From NCBI GenBank assembly GCA_030490835.1, contig CM059973.1, positions 63,988,008-64,052,007 of the forward strand: a DNA stretch of 64,000 nt, given 5' to 3'. Below are positions 33,371 through 44,928 of the stretch, in pieces. The notes beneath the pieces were generated by a model that did not search any database, was not told where the DNA came from, and was given only the letters and a program-made list of their open reading frames with translations. Position numbers and translations under genes: made by a program. Origin of the DNA: Annona cherimola (Eukaryota > Streptophyta > Magnoliopsida > Magnoliales > Annonaceae). Each line of letters starts with the position of its first letter. Position 1 is the first letter of the stretch.

Positions 33371-34056
33371 GAAGGGGAAAGGATGCAATGAAAACGTTTG
33401 CATTTTTTGTTAAAATGCAAGCGGGGTATTTTGGTAAATTCACACATTGAGAGTATCTTCTAGCTTAGGTGTGAGTATGGATAGGTGGACTTGGTCAGGG
33501 TAAATCATGGTGCAAGTTTTTTTTATGGTATATCATATGCTTTTAATAAAATAGTAAAGATGATGAAGGATCTGAGACGTTAAATATGTAACATAATCAT
33601 CGTAAATGATAATAAAAAATAATGCTTAAAATTTGGAATAATAAATAAGATTTATCAAAAAATATAACTAAACGAATGAAATAGTTTAGCTCATTTTACA
33701 GATTTTACAGATTTTATGAATTTTACATATTTTATGGATTTTACGGTTTATATGCAATTCACGGGGATGATAAGTTGTATAAGTTATTTATTTTTTTTCC
33801 TATTAAATGTATTTTACAAGTTATTCGAGTATAAAGTAAAATGTGCATATGTAATTGATAATTTTTGGATGTTTTACGAATTTTACAGAATATATTGTTT
33901 TGTTATACAATTGTTTAATGACATAAATAGATTATATAGTTTTGACACCTTATATAAGATTCGTGATGTTTTATTTTCACTAATTATATGGGCAATATAG
34001 ATTTTACGATAATATTAGAAAATTGTAAACTCATATATACATATTTTATAACTTTT

Positions 34057-34336
34057 GGGTATGTTTGGCAATGAGGAAAAAATGTCAACTTAAAACTTTT
34101 CAATCTAAAACTTTTCACTTTCTATAATTATCATATTTTTAATCATTTTTTCACATTTTCCCATACAACTACCCTACTTTTCAATCATTTCTACACAACT
34201 ACCCATACAATTAACCTACCTATTTTAACTTTATTATCTTTACTCCTCATTATTACCCCTATCATATCACATCATTTGACAACTTTTACTCTCCAAAACT
34301 TTTCATCAAAAATTTTATTTATTCCCAAACACACCC
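34057..34336. mobile_element. Tourist-like MITE nested in the left arm
   Basis: 280 bp, GGGTATGTTTGG to CCCAAACACACCC, flanked by TTT on both sides (3 bp duplication of PIF/Harbinger type). Same family as 37040, 44648 and 56528. Confidence 0.8.
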
Positions 34337-34559
34337 TTTATAGATTATTCAAATTCTAAAGTACTGGTTTGATGGATTTTACATATGATTCTTATAATCT
34401 ATATTGAACATATCATCAGCAGGTGTGAAATGAAAATTATAAAAAAAATATTAAATAAGAAAATTTGGAAGCTTTTTAAAATTTTATTAATTCTTATATC
34501 GAACATATAATTTAGTTAATATATTTAACGAATTCAATAATTTTATTACATATAATTTA

Positions 34560-35440
34560 GAAGTGGTATCGAAATTATTAAATATCAAACAAATTATTGC
34601 ATAGATTTTATCGGCATCTTGAATCATTGACCCAAAGATAATTTTAATTGAGAAAAAATTACGTAATCTTCACACGAGAATATTATTTGGCAGATAATTT
34701 AAATTATTTGTCTTAAATGTAATTATGCTTTTTTAACAACAATGGTATCAAAATTTTAAAATACTGAATAAATTAACTATACAAATTTTATTCCATAGCC
34801 CAGATGGTTGACCCAAAAATAATTACAATAGAGAAGAAAACAGTGTAATGTATATGTGAGAACATTATTTTACATGTAATTTGGATTATGTTGCTAAAGT
34901 TACATTATTTCTTAACAAGGATAGTATAGAAATTATTAAGTATCAAATAAATTAATTGTACAAATTTTATTTGGCATCTCATGTCATTGACTCGAAAAAT
35001 AATGTTAATTATCTACCACAAAGGAATTTTTTGTAATGTAAGTAATGCCTAAATTTTTTTGTTATTCAAGTAGAGCCCTATTTTAATAAATTTGCATGAA
35101 ATTCATTTTGCACAAATTCCACTTGGCTATCTGTATCATTGTCAAGAATAATTGTATTTAATAAAAAATTTAAGCACTATTCAATGAGTAATATAAACTA
35201 TTTGTCTCAAAAATATTTTTATTTTTTAACAGGGATGAACTCAAAATTATTATGTACCAATAATAAGCATTAAATTCCATTTGGCGCCTTGTATCATCGA
35301 TAAAAAGAATTATAATTAAGAAGAAATTAATATAATGGTCACATACACGCATCTTGTGTTTGTATTTTAAATTATTTATCTCAAAATTATTTTCATTTTC
35401 TCAAAAATGATTGCAAAGTTATAATAATTATGTTTAAATC
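34560..35440. repeat. Degenerate tandem array, period about 178 bp
   Basis: A recurring unit starts with GGTATCGAAATTATTA-like words at 34565, 34743, 34922, about 35235 and about 35405. Each contains a TTGACCCAAA/TAATT-like centre and a TAATTTAAATTATTTGTCT-like end. Spacing is 178-179 bp, except one interval shortened by a deletion. Identity between units is low. Confidence 0.6.
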
Positions 35441-35469
35441 ACAGAAAATACTTAGATTTTATGTGTATT

Positions 35470-36240
35470 AAAATATTATAATAATTTATATCGCATGTGT
35501 ATGAGTGCAAGTGCATCGCCGAAGCACCATTTCTGGTGGTCCACCATCTCAAAGCTATCGGTAGCCATGGCTACCGACTACGCCCCTACCCTCTCCTCCT
35601 TAATCGACGACCGATTCTCTTCACCAAATTCGACCACCACTACGTCTCCCTCTTTTCCAGCAACAGCCAAGGTTACCGACAGTGCAAGCTCCACCGTTTT
35701 CCCCCAATTCTTCATCAATGGCAACTGCAGCAAAAGCCCACCAAAAAGCAGCCACGCCTAAGTCTGGTAGCAAACTTAAAATTGTGCAGCATCCTCTCCA
35801 GGCCAATATCGGCCAGATAATCCCACAACCCATTACTCTCCTCTTCAAATCGCCGGCAGCTGCAAACCAATGGCCAAATTCACCTTCGACCCTGCATCTT
35901 CCCATTTTTTCCATCTAGTTGTTAATCTCCACAAATCCAACTATAGCAGCACCAATCAAAACACCACTGCCCTTGCTACCCTTCGTCTTTCTTTCAGCCA
36001 ACCTTAACCACAAATTTAGCCGTCGATTTTCCCTCCTAAACCCACCAAAATTGCAGCCATCAATTCTATCCAAACCCAGAGCTTCCATTTTTCAGCCACC
36101 CAACGCCATTTCTTACAACAATCTATTGCAATCAACCGAGCACAGACCCACCACTCTTGGTCGATCGGTCTCCTCCTCTCGGTCGGTCTCTCTCCTATCT
36201 AAACAAGCAACTTTTCGAAGAAGCTAATGGGCCCCCATCA
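35470..36240. other. GC-rich payload inside the inverted-arm element
   Basis: About 770 bp with far more C than its surroundings, placed between the tandem array and the right arm. ORFs of 60-107 codons exist in several frames (for example 35495-35761 and 35919-36227, plus; 35621-35914, minus), rich in Ser, Pro and Thr or Trp and Gly. I recognise no protein family, and none of the frames stands out. The arrangement resembles a Pack-MULE that captured a host gene fragment, possibly with its introns removed, but the source is not known. Confidence 0.45.
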
Positions 36241-37039
36241 ATTCCACACAAGTATACAAAAGACTAAGCTTTTTATCTTTCCAATTTTGCCCTAATGAAT
36301 CTCAACCACTGATTTTAAATAGACGGCAGATGTGGCATTTGCATTTTAAGCAAACGTGAAAACGTTTGCAGCGAAACCGGACTCAATATGAAGATACGAG
36401 TTTCTGATTTTATAAAATTATTGTAAAATCTGTATTGTCCATATAATTTGTTAAAATAAAATTTTATCAATTTAATTTAAGATGTCAGTAAAACTTGTCT
36501 ATATTATTAAACGACTATAAAAAAATAATATATTCTGTAAATTTCATAAAATAACCAAAAACTGTCAATTACGCGTAAGCACTTTCTGCTGTATTTGAAT
36601 AATCTGTAAAATATATTTTACGGTAAAAAATGAAGATAGATAATCTATACAACTTATCTTCCATGGAAAATTCATAAAATTTGTATAATATATGAAATCG
36701 GAAAAATGCATAAAAACTATAAAAACCGTAAAACAAGCTAAATTACTTTAACCGTTTAGTTATATTTTTTGATAAATCTAATGTACCGTTTCATATTTTG
36801 AGCCTAAATTTTGTATTATCATTTACCATAATTATGTTACATATATTAAACGTCTAAGATCATTCATGATTAATATCAGTTTATTAAAAGCAGATGGTTG
36901 CTTATAAAAGAAAATGCACCACAGGTTACTATAAGCTGTCTCACATACACATACTCACGGTTTACCTTCAATCATACTCACATATAGAAAATGACCATAT
37001 TACCCCATTTGCATTTATAGCAAAAATAAAAAAGTTTTT

Positions 37040-37330
37040 GGGTGTGTTTGGTTGGAGGTAAAATTTTTGATGAAAAGTTTTTGGAGTAGAAGTTGTCAAA
37101 TCAGTAGAAAGTGATGTGATATAATAGGAGTAATAATGAGGAGTAAAGAGAATAAAGTTAAAATAGATAGGTTAGTTGTATTGGTAGTTGTGTAGAAATG
37201 ATTGAAAAGTAAGGTAGTTTGTATAGAAAAATGTGAAAAAATAATTAAAAAATAGAATAATTATGGAGAGTGAAAAGTTTTAGATTGAAAAGTTTTAGTT
37301 GACATTTTTTTACCCAAAACAAACACACCC
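37040..37330. mobile_element. Tourist-like MITE nested in the right arm
   Basis: 291 bp, GGGTGTGTTTGG to CAAACACACCC, with TTT on both sides. It lies in the opposite orientation to the copy at 34057. Confidence 0.8.
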
Positions 37331-37430
37331 TTTATTTCCTCCGCTCTCTCTTTTTACTGACAATGTGTTACTTTTTCTCAGCGCGACAAGTTCAGAAATC
37401 TCAGCCTTAAAGCGGACTCGCGGACTCTAC

Positions 37431-38449
37431 AGGTGTGCAGCAACGGGTCAGGCAGCAGATTAACGTTGAGAAAACTTCAACATTTTTCAGCTCAAACACA
37501 AGGGAAGAGCAAAGAACTACTATTGTAAACCTATTGGGGTCACAGGGGAAAAACTTTCAAACTTTCCTTGGACTTCCAGCGTGGTTGGGAAGATCAATAA
37601 AAGAAGGTTTTCAAAGAACTAAAAGAACGCATTTGGAGGAAGTTTTAAAAGAACTAAAAGAACCCATTTGGAGGAAGCTTGAGGGTTGTAAACAGCCATT
37701 GTTATCTTGGGGAGGGAAAGAGACTCTTATTAAATCCGTGGTGCAAGCCATTCCTTGCTACTCCATGAGTTTATTTCTACTCCCAAAGTCTTCTACACTG
37801 AGGTGAACAGTATGGTTGGGAGATTCTGGTGGGGAGCAGTGGAAGGAAAGAGGAAGATGAGTTGGCACTCATGGGAGAAGATGTGCTCGTCAAAGTCTCT
37901 TGGGGGAAGGGGCTTCAAAGAGCTCTTCTCCTTCAAATTAGCAATGCTTGGCAAACAACTTTGGAGACTTTTGTCAAACAGTGACTCGTTATGCGCAGCT
38001 GTCTTAAAAGCAAAATATTTTCCAAATGGAAATATTTGGGAATGCAAAGAAAAAGCCACTGATTCGTTCACATGGAAATCCATACTGAAAGCTAGAAAGC
38101 TGATTCATAAGGGGTGCTGCTGGAAGATTGGGAATGGTAAACTGGTTAGTTTCTTCAATGACAAATGGACTGACAGGCCATTAAGGAAAGAAGGACCCCT
38201 TCCAAGGTCGATCCATGATGATGCGTCGGTTGCTGACTTTATAGATCCTCAGACTGGAAGCTGGAAGAAGGAGCTGATTGTAACAGCGGCAGGTAAGGAG
38301 GGATGGGAAACAGTTAACGTTGTGCCGTTTTCCATCAGGAAGGATGATAAATCGTTCTGGATGCACGAATGCAGTGGAAATATAGTGTCAAATCAGCTTA
38401 CAAAGTAGCGACGGAGGAGATGGAAGAAGTAACAGAACTGAATCTCAAG

Positions 38450-38507
<58 letters not shown>

Positions 38508-39372
38508 ATATATTGAAAGCAATTTGGAAAATGAAAATCCCAAGCAAAATCCTCATCTTCAGCTGGAGGGTCTATCTAAATGTAGCACAATCTCAATCGA
38601 AGGGGCATTTCTGTGGAACCTAAATGCCTTTTTTGCAATGATGCAGAAGAAAGCATTAACCATCTGTTTCTAAACTATCGATATACTAAGGAGCAGAGCA
38701 GGTCTCTGATCGGAGGGCACGTGGCCAACAACGAAGCAATCCAAATTAAGGCTGTAATCAGGAATCTAGTAAATGAGAAGCAGGGTGATAAGTTAGAACT
38801 TCTGATGATTCTCAGTTGGAAGATTTGGCACCTGAGGAACCAAAGCTAGGCGTCTGGTTGGCTCAAGCATAGTCAATGAAGAATGGGTAGCCAGATGGAG
38901 AGGTCCTGTTAGGGGAGCTATAAAGATCAATGTTGATGGCCGCCATACTGAATCAAGAAGTGATATTGGTTTTGGTGCTATCATGAGGGATGAAAATGGC
39001 CGCCATACTTTTGGTACTGCAATGGGGAGTGGAATCAGGTCTGGTCAGGATTGAAATGGAAACAGACTCTTTAATTTTGTTTAATTTTTTGAGAACTGAC
39101 TGCAGTATTCTGTCCCCTATTGAGGAGCTGATTAACCATATCGAGTCCATTGAACAAAGATTGGGGAAAATCTCTTACCAACAAGTTCTGCGTGGGGGCA
39201 ACAGGATGGCCCACCAATTGGTTGAATTCGCAATGTTGAATAGAGATGTAGATGTAATGTGGCGGGGATCCCCTCCAAGTTCCATTGATTTTTTTTGTAT
39301 TCAGATAGCTCTTCGTCTGATTTTTTTGGTGATATGATACAAAGTATACTTCATCAAAAAAAAAAAAAAAAT
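37431..39372 (+). pseudogene. L1-clade LINE, 3' half (RT end, zf-RVT, RNase H)
   Basis: Broken plus-strand reading frames give the C-terminal part of a plant L1 ORF2. 37435-37800 is the end of the reverse transcriptase (FLGLPAW, GKETLIKSVVQAIPCYSMS). 37800-38400 is the linker (GRFWWGAVEGKRKMSWHSWE, WKIGNGKLVSFFNDKW). 38510-38850 is the zf-RVT region (WKMKIPSKILIFSWR, CLFCNDAEESINHLF, WKIWHLRNQ). 38920-39330 is an RNase H domain (KINVDG, FGAIMRDENG, ETDSLILFNFL). Several frameshifts and stops divide it. It ends in an A run (39356-39371). 5' truncated at about 37431; no target duplication found. Confidence 0.85.
38453..38504. repeat. (GA)26 microsatellite inside LINE coding sequence
   Basis: Fifty-two bases of GA within the LINE. 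The run reads as alternating Glu-Arg between LNLKN and KDILKAIW, the second of which is normal LINE sequence, so the expansion happened within the old frame. Confidence 0.9.
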
Positions 39373-40250
39373 TATATTTTCAATTTTATTGTAAAAATAT
39401 TCTCCATATAATTATTTTAAATTTTATTGTAGAAACATTCTTTATATAATGATTTTAAAATTTATTATAGAAATGTTCTCCATATAATTATTTTAAAATT
39501 TACGCTTTTAAGTTTATTGTAGAAACATTCTCCGTAGAATTATTTTAAAATTTATATATTTAAATTTATTAGAGAAATATTCTGCATATAATTATTTTAA
39601 AATTTATATTTAAATTTATTGTAGAATTTTTTCCATATAATTATTTTAAATTTCACATTTTAATATTATAGAAACATTCTCCATATAATTATTTTAAAAT
39701 TTACATTTTAAGGAATATTTTCTATATATTTACTATAGAAACATTCTCTATTTAATTATTTTAAAATTTATAAATTTGAATTTAAGATGTGTTTGGGAAG
39801 TAGTAAAACTTTCAATGAAAATTTTTTAGTATAAATTTTTTTGAATTGGTTGAAAAATAATATGATATGACATGAGTAATGATGAAGAGTAAAGAAATAA
39901 AATTAAAATAGATAAATTAGATAGTTGTGTAGAATTAATTGAAAATAAGATAGTTATACTGGAACATGCGAAGATATGATTAGAAAAATAAAGCAATTAT
40001 AGAAAGGAAAAAATATTATATTAAAAAGTTTTAAACAAAAACAATTTAAAGTTTGCCAAATACTCCCTTATTGTAGAAATATTCTCCATATAATTATTTT
40101 AAATTTTACAATTTTGATTATACCGTAGAAACAGTATCCATATAATCATTTTAAAATTTATCACAGAGATGCAATTATTTTAAAATTTTAGATTTATTGT
40201 AAACAAATTTTCATATGATTATTTTAAATCTATATTTTTATAAATTAATT
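39372..40250. repeat. AT-rich minisatellite, units of about 40-60 bp
   Basis: The core GTAGAAACATTCTCCATATA followed by ATTATTTTAAAATTTA recurs about a dozen times (near 39390, 39430, 39472, 39522, 39565, 39620, 39670, 39735, then 40075, 40130, 40200). It begins directly after the LINE A-tail and is interrupted by a diverged MITE at 39787-40066. Confidence 0.75.
39787..40066. mobile_element. Diverged Tourist-like MITE inside the minisatellite
   Basis: Begins GATGTGTTTGGG and ends GCCAAATACTCCC. The interior shares words with the GGGTGTGTTTGG family (AAAGAAATAAAATTAAAATA, GATAGTTGTGTAGAA). The minisatellite continues on both sides. Confidence 0.6.
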
Positions 40251-40346
40251 TAGAAAATAACTCTTTTTCTTAATTCTGTCAGATTGAGACTAACACAGCC
40301 TGGGCACTTTCGATTTAATATCAACCCGGAACTAGGATACAAATAG

Positions 40347-40746
40347 GGATTTTGATACTATGCACCCGAGTGCACTTAGCGTCGTTACACTCGAGTGCAA
40401 ATACCTATTGTTTGTATTTTTTTAAAAAAAATTTCACACAATTGTATTTAACATATACACACATATCAATTTTTTCATTTTTGAAAATATTTAGATATTT
40501 TTTAAAATTTTTTAAAAATTAGTGGCATTTTTAATAATTTAATTTTACTAACATTCTATTGATTTTTAAAAATCTAAAAAAATATAAAGATATTAAAAAA
40601 TAGGAAAAATTGATACACACTTGTTAAACACACCTAGATTAATAGTTGTGTGAAAAAATTTCAAAAAAAGTATTAAAAATAAGTATTTGCACCCAAGTGC
40701 ACCAAAGCTAAGTGCACTCAAGTGCATCAGTATAAGATCAAAATCC
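40347..40746. mobile_element. Palindromic MULE-type MITE
   Basis: 400 bp, ends GGATTTTGAT and ATCAAAATCC. TGCACCCGAGTGCA-like blocks lie near both ends, and inverted arms meet near 40540. The flanks TACAAATAG and TACAAGAGT are only a weak match for a 9 bp duplication. Same family as 54437-54845. Confidence 0.7.
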
Positions 40747-40820
40747 TACAAGAGTAGGTCTTGGGTCCCGACTCTGCACCCTTCTAGATTCTGGGTGTTG
40801 TAGTCTTTAGTTTATGTTAA

Positions 40821-41087
40821 GGGTATGTTTTATAATAAAGAAATTATGTTAAGCTAAAACTTTTCAATTTAAAAATTTTCAATTATTTCTTCATATGATC
40901 TTATACAAACTATTTTACTTTTTAATCATTTCAATACAACTACCTATACAACTAACCTATCTATTTTAACTTCATCATCTTTACTTCTCATTATCACCCT
41001 TATCATATCACATCATTTTTCTTATTTTGACAATTTTTACACCGAGAACTTTTCATACAAAAATTTTATCAATTTCCAAAAGCATCC
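40821..41087. mobile_element. Diverged Tourist-like MITE
   Basis: 267 bp from GGGTATGTTTTA to CCAAAAGCATCC with TAA on both sides (3 bp duplication). The interior matches the GGGTGTGTTTGG family. Confidence 0.65.
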
Positions 41088-41103
41088 TAAAGTTTAAACG
41101 TGT

Positions 41104-42597
41104 CATCATCATCATCATCATAAGCCATTTCCCACCTACGTGGGGTCGGCTGCATGAATTCTGTTACGCCATTCTTAGGGATTTAAGACTAAATTATCTG
41201 TAATTTGTAATATTTTTAAATCTTGTTTAATTGCTTCTATTTATTTTTTTGGGTCTTCCTCTCATTCTCCTACCACATTCTACTTGGATAGACTTTGTTT
41301 TCTTAACCGATGCTACTTCATGCCTTCTCAAACCATCTTAATCTATTTTCTCTCATTTTATCACCAATTTTTCTCACTTTTAAGTTTTCTCGAATTATTT
41401 TATTCATAATTTTATCTTTTCTTATTTTATCACCCATCTACCTTAACATTCTCATTTCCACTGTGCTTATTTTTTGTATATGTTGCTCTTTAACTGCCTA
41501 ACATTTTGCCCCATAAAGCATAGCAGGTCTAATCGCGGTCTTATAAAATTTTCCTTCTAATTTGATTGGAACTCGACAGTCACATAAAATTCCTGACGCA
41601 CTTCTCCATTTCTTCTATCTTGCTTGAATTCTATATATTATATATTTATCAATTTTCCCGTTCTCTCGAACTATTGATCCTAAATACCGAAAGTGATTAG
41701 TTCTTGTTACTACTTGATCTAAAATCTTAATTGGTTCCTCATCTAGATTCTCACTATTATTAAAATTGCATTTCATATTTCAGTTTTAGTGCAACTAATT
41801 CTAAAACCATTAGATTCTAAAGTATTTACCCACTTATTCAATTTAAAATGTAGTCCTTATTTAGTTTCATCTATTAGAATAATGTCATCTACAAATAACA
41901 TACACCAAGGTACTTCTTCTTGAAGATGTCTAGTAATTTCATCTATTACTAAGGTAAAAAGGTAAGGACTCAAGGTTGAACCTTGATGTAGACCAATTTT
42001 AACTGGGAAGACATTAGTATCTCGACTAATGGTCCTCACATTCGTAACAGTCCCCTCATATATATCTTTAATAATATCAATGTATTTGTCATTAATTTCT
42101 TTTTTTCTCATCACTTGTCATATTAACTTTCTTGGTACACGATCATAAGTTTTTTCTAAATCAATGAAAATCATATATAAGTTTTTTTTCTTCTCCCTAT
42201 ACTCTTCAAATAGTTGTCTAAGTAAGAAAATAGCTTCGGTGGTTGATCTTCTTGGCATAAAACCAAATTGATTTTTAGATACATTAGTGTACCATCTTAG
42301 TCTATGTTCAATTACTCTTTCCTATAATTTCATAGTATGACTCATTAATTTTATTCTACCATAATTTACACAATTTTGAATATCTCCCTTATTTTTATAG
42401 ATTGGAACTATAATATTTCTCCTCCATTCACTTGACATTAACTTTGTTTTTATAATCTTATTAAAAAAATTTGTTAACAATGTTGCACCTACATCTCCCA
42501 TGTATTTCTATGCTTCAATTGGTATATTATCTAGGTCTAAAGCTTTTCCTGTTTTCATTTTCCTTAAAGCTTTCTTTACTTTAGAAATGACTAAATG
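41104..42597 (-). pseudogene. RTE-clade LINE, 5'-truncated, minus strand
   Basis: The minus strand carries the reverse transcriptase end of an RTE LINE: KIGLHQGSTLSPYLFTLVID and the catalytic motif FVDD within 41857-42114, then the 3' region. The tail is (ATG)n, seen as TCATCATCATCATCATCAT at 41104, typical of RTE elements. It is the inverted counterpart of the 3' half of 43580-47078. Frames are broken by several stops and shifts, so it is not functional. Confidence 0.85.
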
Positions 42598-43560
42598 TCG
42601 CGTTTACAAGTCTAGATTTTGGAAAACAAGAAAAGGCCGCTTTCCAGTGGATTCCTCACCCTTGCAAGCCCATTTAGGTGGATTCCTCAAAAGATGATGC
42701 GAAAACCAATATATGTAGGCAGGAGACTGACCTAACCCATAGCAGCTGGTAACGGCTAAATGTTGACAAAGAAAATACTTTTACAAAATGTGAAAGGGAA
42801 TATATATAATAAATGTAAAATAAAAATAAATAAGATAATTACATGAAAATTGATTAAAATATAAGTGTAAAAATGAAAAAAAATTGTTAGATACTTATAA
42901 TATTAAATCATTTATTGGAAATTGCTTGAGAGATATGAGAAACCATAGTTCTCACATAAACACATTAAGGCGTGGTCCAAGCCATAAAAGATTTTTGAGA
43001 TTCCTGAATTTATTCTATATCACCATTACTAAGACAACTTTTTCAATTTCCAATGGAACTTTATCCATTCCAAATATAAATTTACTCATTTTTAATACAA
43101 ATCAGTATATTTTCATCACGGATACAAATTCGATTCAAGAATTTTATATAATTTAGAACACACCCTTACTAAATGTCCTTTTATACAAGTCTTCCATATG
43201 CAAGTAAGCACTTACCACCTAATGCCATTTTTTCAAAATATATTAATTTTAAATTAAGAAATAAGTGATTTAAATTTGTATGTAAAAATTAAGAGACTTT
43301 GCATCAATACCTACAAGGTCTGAGTAATATTTCAAGTGTGCTATAACTTTTATAAAATTTATATTCATACCTATAATGCTTGAGCGAAATTGAAGGCATA
43401 CCTACAAATGCTAAACATTTTTTGAAAAATGATAAAAATGACATCGTAAACAATAATTTAAATAATTAGATAACTTATTATTTATATGTGAAAATAATAT
43501 GGGTGATTAGAGCACGAACTAAATAGAGGTGAATTTTTTATTTTATAATTTGTATGTGAG
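42598..43560 (+). repeat. Degenerate repeat unit, copy B (part)
   Basis: Resembles copy D 55700-56200 and copy A around 2060 (TCTAGATTTTGG, GAGAAACCATAGTTCTCA, TTATACAAGTCTTC). Two LINE insertions, at 41104 and 43580, cut the unit. No gene; the 90-codon ORF at 42884 is not shared with the other copies. Confidence 0.55.
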
Positions 43561-43742
43561 AAATATTATATAATAGTTAACCTTGCCAGTAAGAGTTTCT
43601 ATCTTACTGGCGGTCCTAGGCCCAAGAAAAAAGTGAGGGTTTGCATGTCAAGCTGGCAGCTGGTGCTATTAAAAATCATCACCGCATCTCTAATGAATTC
43701 TAAAAAGATGTTAAAAGTCGCTAATGCTAGGGCGTCCCCTGT

Positions 43743-43935
43743 AAGCGATGCGTTGCAGCGGAGCCCGACTATAGTGAGAAATAGGCAAGGGTTGTTAGGT
43801 CGTTTTCCCATAAGCGACGTACTACATCGGAGCCTAGATGTAGTGAGAAATAGGCAAGGGTTGTTAGGTCGTTTCCCCAGAAGCGATGCGCTACATCAAA
43901 GCCCGGATGTAGTGAGAAATAAGCAAGGGTTGCTT
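43743..43935 (+). repeat. 69 bp tandem repeat (x3) near the LINE 5' end
   Basis: AAGCGATG-type unit starts at 43743, 43812 and 43881. The period is 23 codons and the units stay in one frame (GTG start at 43633), giving VRNRQGLLGRFP-like peptide repeats before the endonuclease. Confidence 0.85.
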
Positions 43936-44647
43936 GCCTCATAGAATATTGAAACTCTTTTAAGAAAATGTATGAAAGTAGTAGATGTTATGAAAAAGAG
44001 AAGAATTAATATAGCACGCCTTCAAGAGACTAGGTGGAAAGGAGAGAAGGCTAAGGAAATCAATGGATTGAAATTATGGTATATAGGAAATAATGGTAAT
44101 AGAAATGGTATAAGGATAATAGTAAAAAAGTAAATTCATAAATAAAATGGTAGATGTCAATAGAGTAAATGATAGAATTATTCAAATAAAATTTGTATTA
44201 GGTCTAGAGGTCATAAATGTGATTAGCGCTTATGCACCACAAGTAGGATTCGATGATAGAATTAAGAAGTAATTTTGAGATGACTTAGATAGTATAATGC
44301 GAAGGATACCTAACGAGAAAAAAGATTATAATAGGTAGAGATTTAAATCGACATGTAAGAAAAGAGAATGTTGGATATAAGAGAAGTCATGGAAGTTTCA
44401 ACTTTGGAATAAGGAATGAAATGAGGAATGTCATTTTGGACTTTGCTATAGCATATGATTTGGTTATGACAAATATCTTATTTCAAAAACGAGATGAACA
44501 CTTAATAACTTTCAAGAGTAGAACCAATTCTAGCCAAATAGATTTCTTCTTTATAAGAAAATTGGATAGATTTCTTTGTATTAATTGAAAGGTTATCCCA
44601 GGTGAGATCTTACCTATGCAGCATAGATTATTAATGATAGATATATA

Positions 44648-44928
44648 GGGTGTGTTTGATATTAAGGAAAAGTTGTCAAGTTAAAACTTTTCAATATAAA
44701 ACTTTTCATTTTCCACAATTATCCTATTTTTTAATCATTTTTTCACATTTTTCTATACAACTACCCTACTTTTTAATCATTTTGTACACAACTACCAACA
44801 CAACTAACCTATCTATTTCAACTTTATCCTATTTATTTATCATCATCACCCCTATCATATCACATCATTTGACAACTTTTACTATCTACAACTTTTCATC
44901 AAAAGTTTTATCCTTCCCAAACACACCC
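44648..44928. mobile_element. Tourist-like MITE nested in the RTE LINE
   Basis: 281 bp, GGGTGTGTTTGA to CCCAAACACACCC, flanked by ATA on both sides. It lies between the endonuclease and reverse transcriptase parts, so it was inserted after the LINE. Confidence 0.85.

Larger units (their letters stand above)
33375..37345. mobile_element. Large element with about 650 bp inverted arms (MULE- or foldback-like)
   Basis: The left arm (about 33375-34056) and right arm (about 36395-37039, inverted) align throughout: GATTTATCAAAAAATATAAC on the left pairs with GTTATATTTTTTGATAAATC on the right. They share repeats of the form ATTTTACAGATTTTA. Long arms with no transposase suit a Mutator-like or foldback non-autonomous element. 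Exact ends and target duplication are not resolved because a MITE sits in the right arm. The interior holds a 178 bp tandem array and a GC-rich payload. Confidence 0.65.

Noticed and set aside
35495..36227. Overlapping ORFs in the GC-rich payload as host genes
   Set aside because: Several frames are open on both strands, none with a recognisable domain, and none is clearly favoured. Kept only as a payload of unknown origin.
37431..39372. L1 and RTE reverse transcriptases as retrons or domesticated genes
   Set aside because: All carry multiple stops and frameshifts and have normal LINE tails or target duplications.
39372..40250. Repeated units as a CRISPR array
   Set aside because: Units are directly adjoining, AT-rich and degenerate, with no constant repeat and unique spacer pattern, in plant nuclear DNA.
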